From NCBI GenBank assembly GCA_013003145.1, contig JABDLH010000267.1:1-6704 (forward strand): a DNA stretch of 6,704 nucleotides. The letters are read 5' to 3'. Origin of the DNA: Flavobacteriaceae bacterium (GTDB lineage Bacteria > Bacteroidota > Bacteroidia > Flavobacteriales > Flavobacteriaceae). Within the stretch, counting starts at the first letter, position 1; each line of letters opens with the position of its first letter. The notes under the pieces are model-generated. The model was given only the letters and a program-made list of their open reading frames with translations, did no database searches and had not been told where the DNA came from. Shown one piece after another: positions 5,712 through 6,704 of this stretch. Made by a program: the position numbers and the translations under genes.

Positions 5712-6704
5712 TTAAAAATTACCAATTCTGATGATATCTGCAAAAATTCCGGAAGCGGTTACTGCTGCACCTGCCCCGGCCCCTTTTATAATCAGGGGTT
5801 GCTGGGGGTACCTTTCTGTGAAGAACAAGACGATATTGTCGCTCCCTTCAAGATTGTAAAAGTCGTGCCCCGGGGGAATCTTGTGCAAACCTACACTGGC
5901 CTTACCATCGGCGAATTCAGCCACGTATTTCAATTTACAATTTTCGTCAGCTGCATCCCTGAATAACTCCTGGAACGAGGCTTCATTGGATTTCAAGGTA
6001 TCAAAAAATGCTACATTGTCCGTCGTTTTTAAACTTTCTTCGGGTAAGAACGATTTATTTTCAATGCTATTGATATCCAGCTGGTAGCCACTTTCCCTGG
6101 CCAGGATCAGTATTTTTCGCATTACATCAATACCGCTGAGATCAATTTTCGGATCCGGTTCTGTATAGCCTTCTTCCTGGGCTTGCTTCACCACCTCGTA
6201 AAAGGTAGTATCGGCATTGAAATTATTCCATACAAAATTGAGGCTTCCTGATAGTACAGCCTGTATCTTGTGCACCCTGTCCCCGGAGGCAATCAGGTGT
6301 TTCAATGTATCAATTATCGGCAACCCTGCCCCGACATTGGTTTCAAAAAGGAAGGGGGCGTTGTATTCCCTGGCCAGTTCTTTAAGTTTCAGATAGTTTT
6401 CATAATCTGAAGAACAAGCGATCTTATTACAAGTGACCACGGAGATGCTTTGTCTCAGGAAGGAGTCGTACATGGAGGCGACATCTTCGCTTGCTGTATT
6501 ATCGACAAATATGCTGTTGCGGTAGTTCAACTTCCGGATTTGGTCCAGGAATTGTTCTGCATTGGCTGCTTGCCCCCCGGAGAGTACTTGCTCCCAGTCT
6601 GAAAGGGAAATCCCATTTTCATCAAAGGCCATGGTCCTGCTATTGGAAATACCTATGACCCGGATATTGAGTTTCAGCTTATCTTTCAGGTATTTCTTTT
6701 GTTG
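5712..6704 (-). CDS. thrA: Bifunctional aspartokinase/homoserine dehydrogenase, C-terminal HSD part, 5' end outside window
   Basis: The frame runs open from the right edge to a TAA at 5714-5712, giving 330 residues. The first ones, QQKKYLKDKLKLNIRVIGIS, align in wording with the region after the Rossmann loop of E. coli ThrA (QQQ..LK.....LRV.G), so the real start is far upstream. About 480 residues, including the kinase, ACT domains and the GxGxxG loop, are missing if length is as in E. coli. Homoserine dehydrogenase motifs follow, numbered in this fragment: VDNTAS (67-72), TCNKIA (91-96), NVGAGLP (123-129), the signature GYTEPDPKIDLSGID (179-193) holding the substrate/catalytic acidic residues, and GAGAGAAVTASGIFADI (308-324). 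The enzyme reduces aspartate semialdehyde to homoserine with NAD(P)H. An internal ATG at 6632 would delete conserved sequence and is not the start. Fusion to aspartokinase is inferred from the leading QQxxxL linker; a stand-alone HSD is possible but less likely. Confidence 0.93.
   Translation of the reverse strand, partial: QQKKYLKDKLKLNIRVIGISNSRTMAFDENGISLSDWEQVLSGGQAANAEQFLDQIRKLNYRNSIFVDNTASEDVASMYDSFLRQSISVVTCNKIACSSDYENYLKLKELAREYNAPFLFETNVGAGLPIIDTLKHLIASGDRVHKIQAVLSGSLNFVWNNFNADTTFYEVVKQAQEEGYTEPDPKIDLSGIDVMRKILILARESGYQLDINSIENKSFLPEESLKTTDNVAFFDTLKSNEASFQELFRDAADENCKLKYVAEFADGKASVGLHKIPPGHDFYNLEGSDNIVLFFTERYPQQPLIIKGAGAGAAVTASGIFADIIRIGNF

Noticed and set aside
5712..6632. A 306-residue gene starting at the internal ATG at 6632
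   Set aside because: The frame stays open to the right edge and the upstream 24 codons match homoserine dehydrogenase sequence, so the ATG is internal to thrA.
1..6704. A hidden defence, mobile or otherwise new multi-gene system
   Set aside because: All seven genes have clear metabolic family motifs. I saw no inverted repeats of insertion sequences, no transposase or integrase, no regularly spaced repeats and no tRNA-like folds.

Overview
The window holds seven genes, all on the minus strand, so transcription runs from high to low coordinates. The gene set and the signals fit a member of the Bacteroidota, most likely a marine-type flavobacterium. Starts have A-rich leaders instead of clear Shine-Dalgarno sites, a TAnnTTTG-type -7 element lies before gcvT, and the proteins read like flavobacterial homologues. 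The genus cannot be fixed from this sequence alone.

Right half (6704 to 3463): a tight threonine operon. It contains the C-terminal homoserine dehydrogenase part of a fused aspartokinase/homoserine dehydrogenase (thrA, cut by the right edge), then homoserine kinase (thrB, 3 bp later) and threonine synthase (thrC, 14 bp later). Together they convert aspartate semialdehyde to threonine, and the missing N-terminal kinase half would start the pathway from aspartate.

Middle (3462 to 3373): a 90-bp gap with a well-matched Bacteroidota promoter element just before gcvT and no convincing terminator for thrC.

Left half (3372 to 548): gcvT (T protein of the glycine cleavage system), a serine-dependent glutaminase (glsA) overlapping gcvT by one base, and an SDR-type NAD(P)-binding protein. 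The SDR gene has no ATG. Its only sensible start is a TTG two codons after the glsA stop and in the same frame, which is the most unusual point in the window. A further 88-bp gap precedes a flavodoxin-fold oxidoreductase (459 to 1), cut by the left edge.

Most of the window is ordinary amino-acid metabolism: threonine synthesis, glycine breakdown and glutamine hydrolysis. I found no mobile element, RNA gene, CRISPR array, defence system or new multi-gene system.
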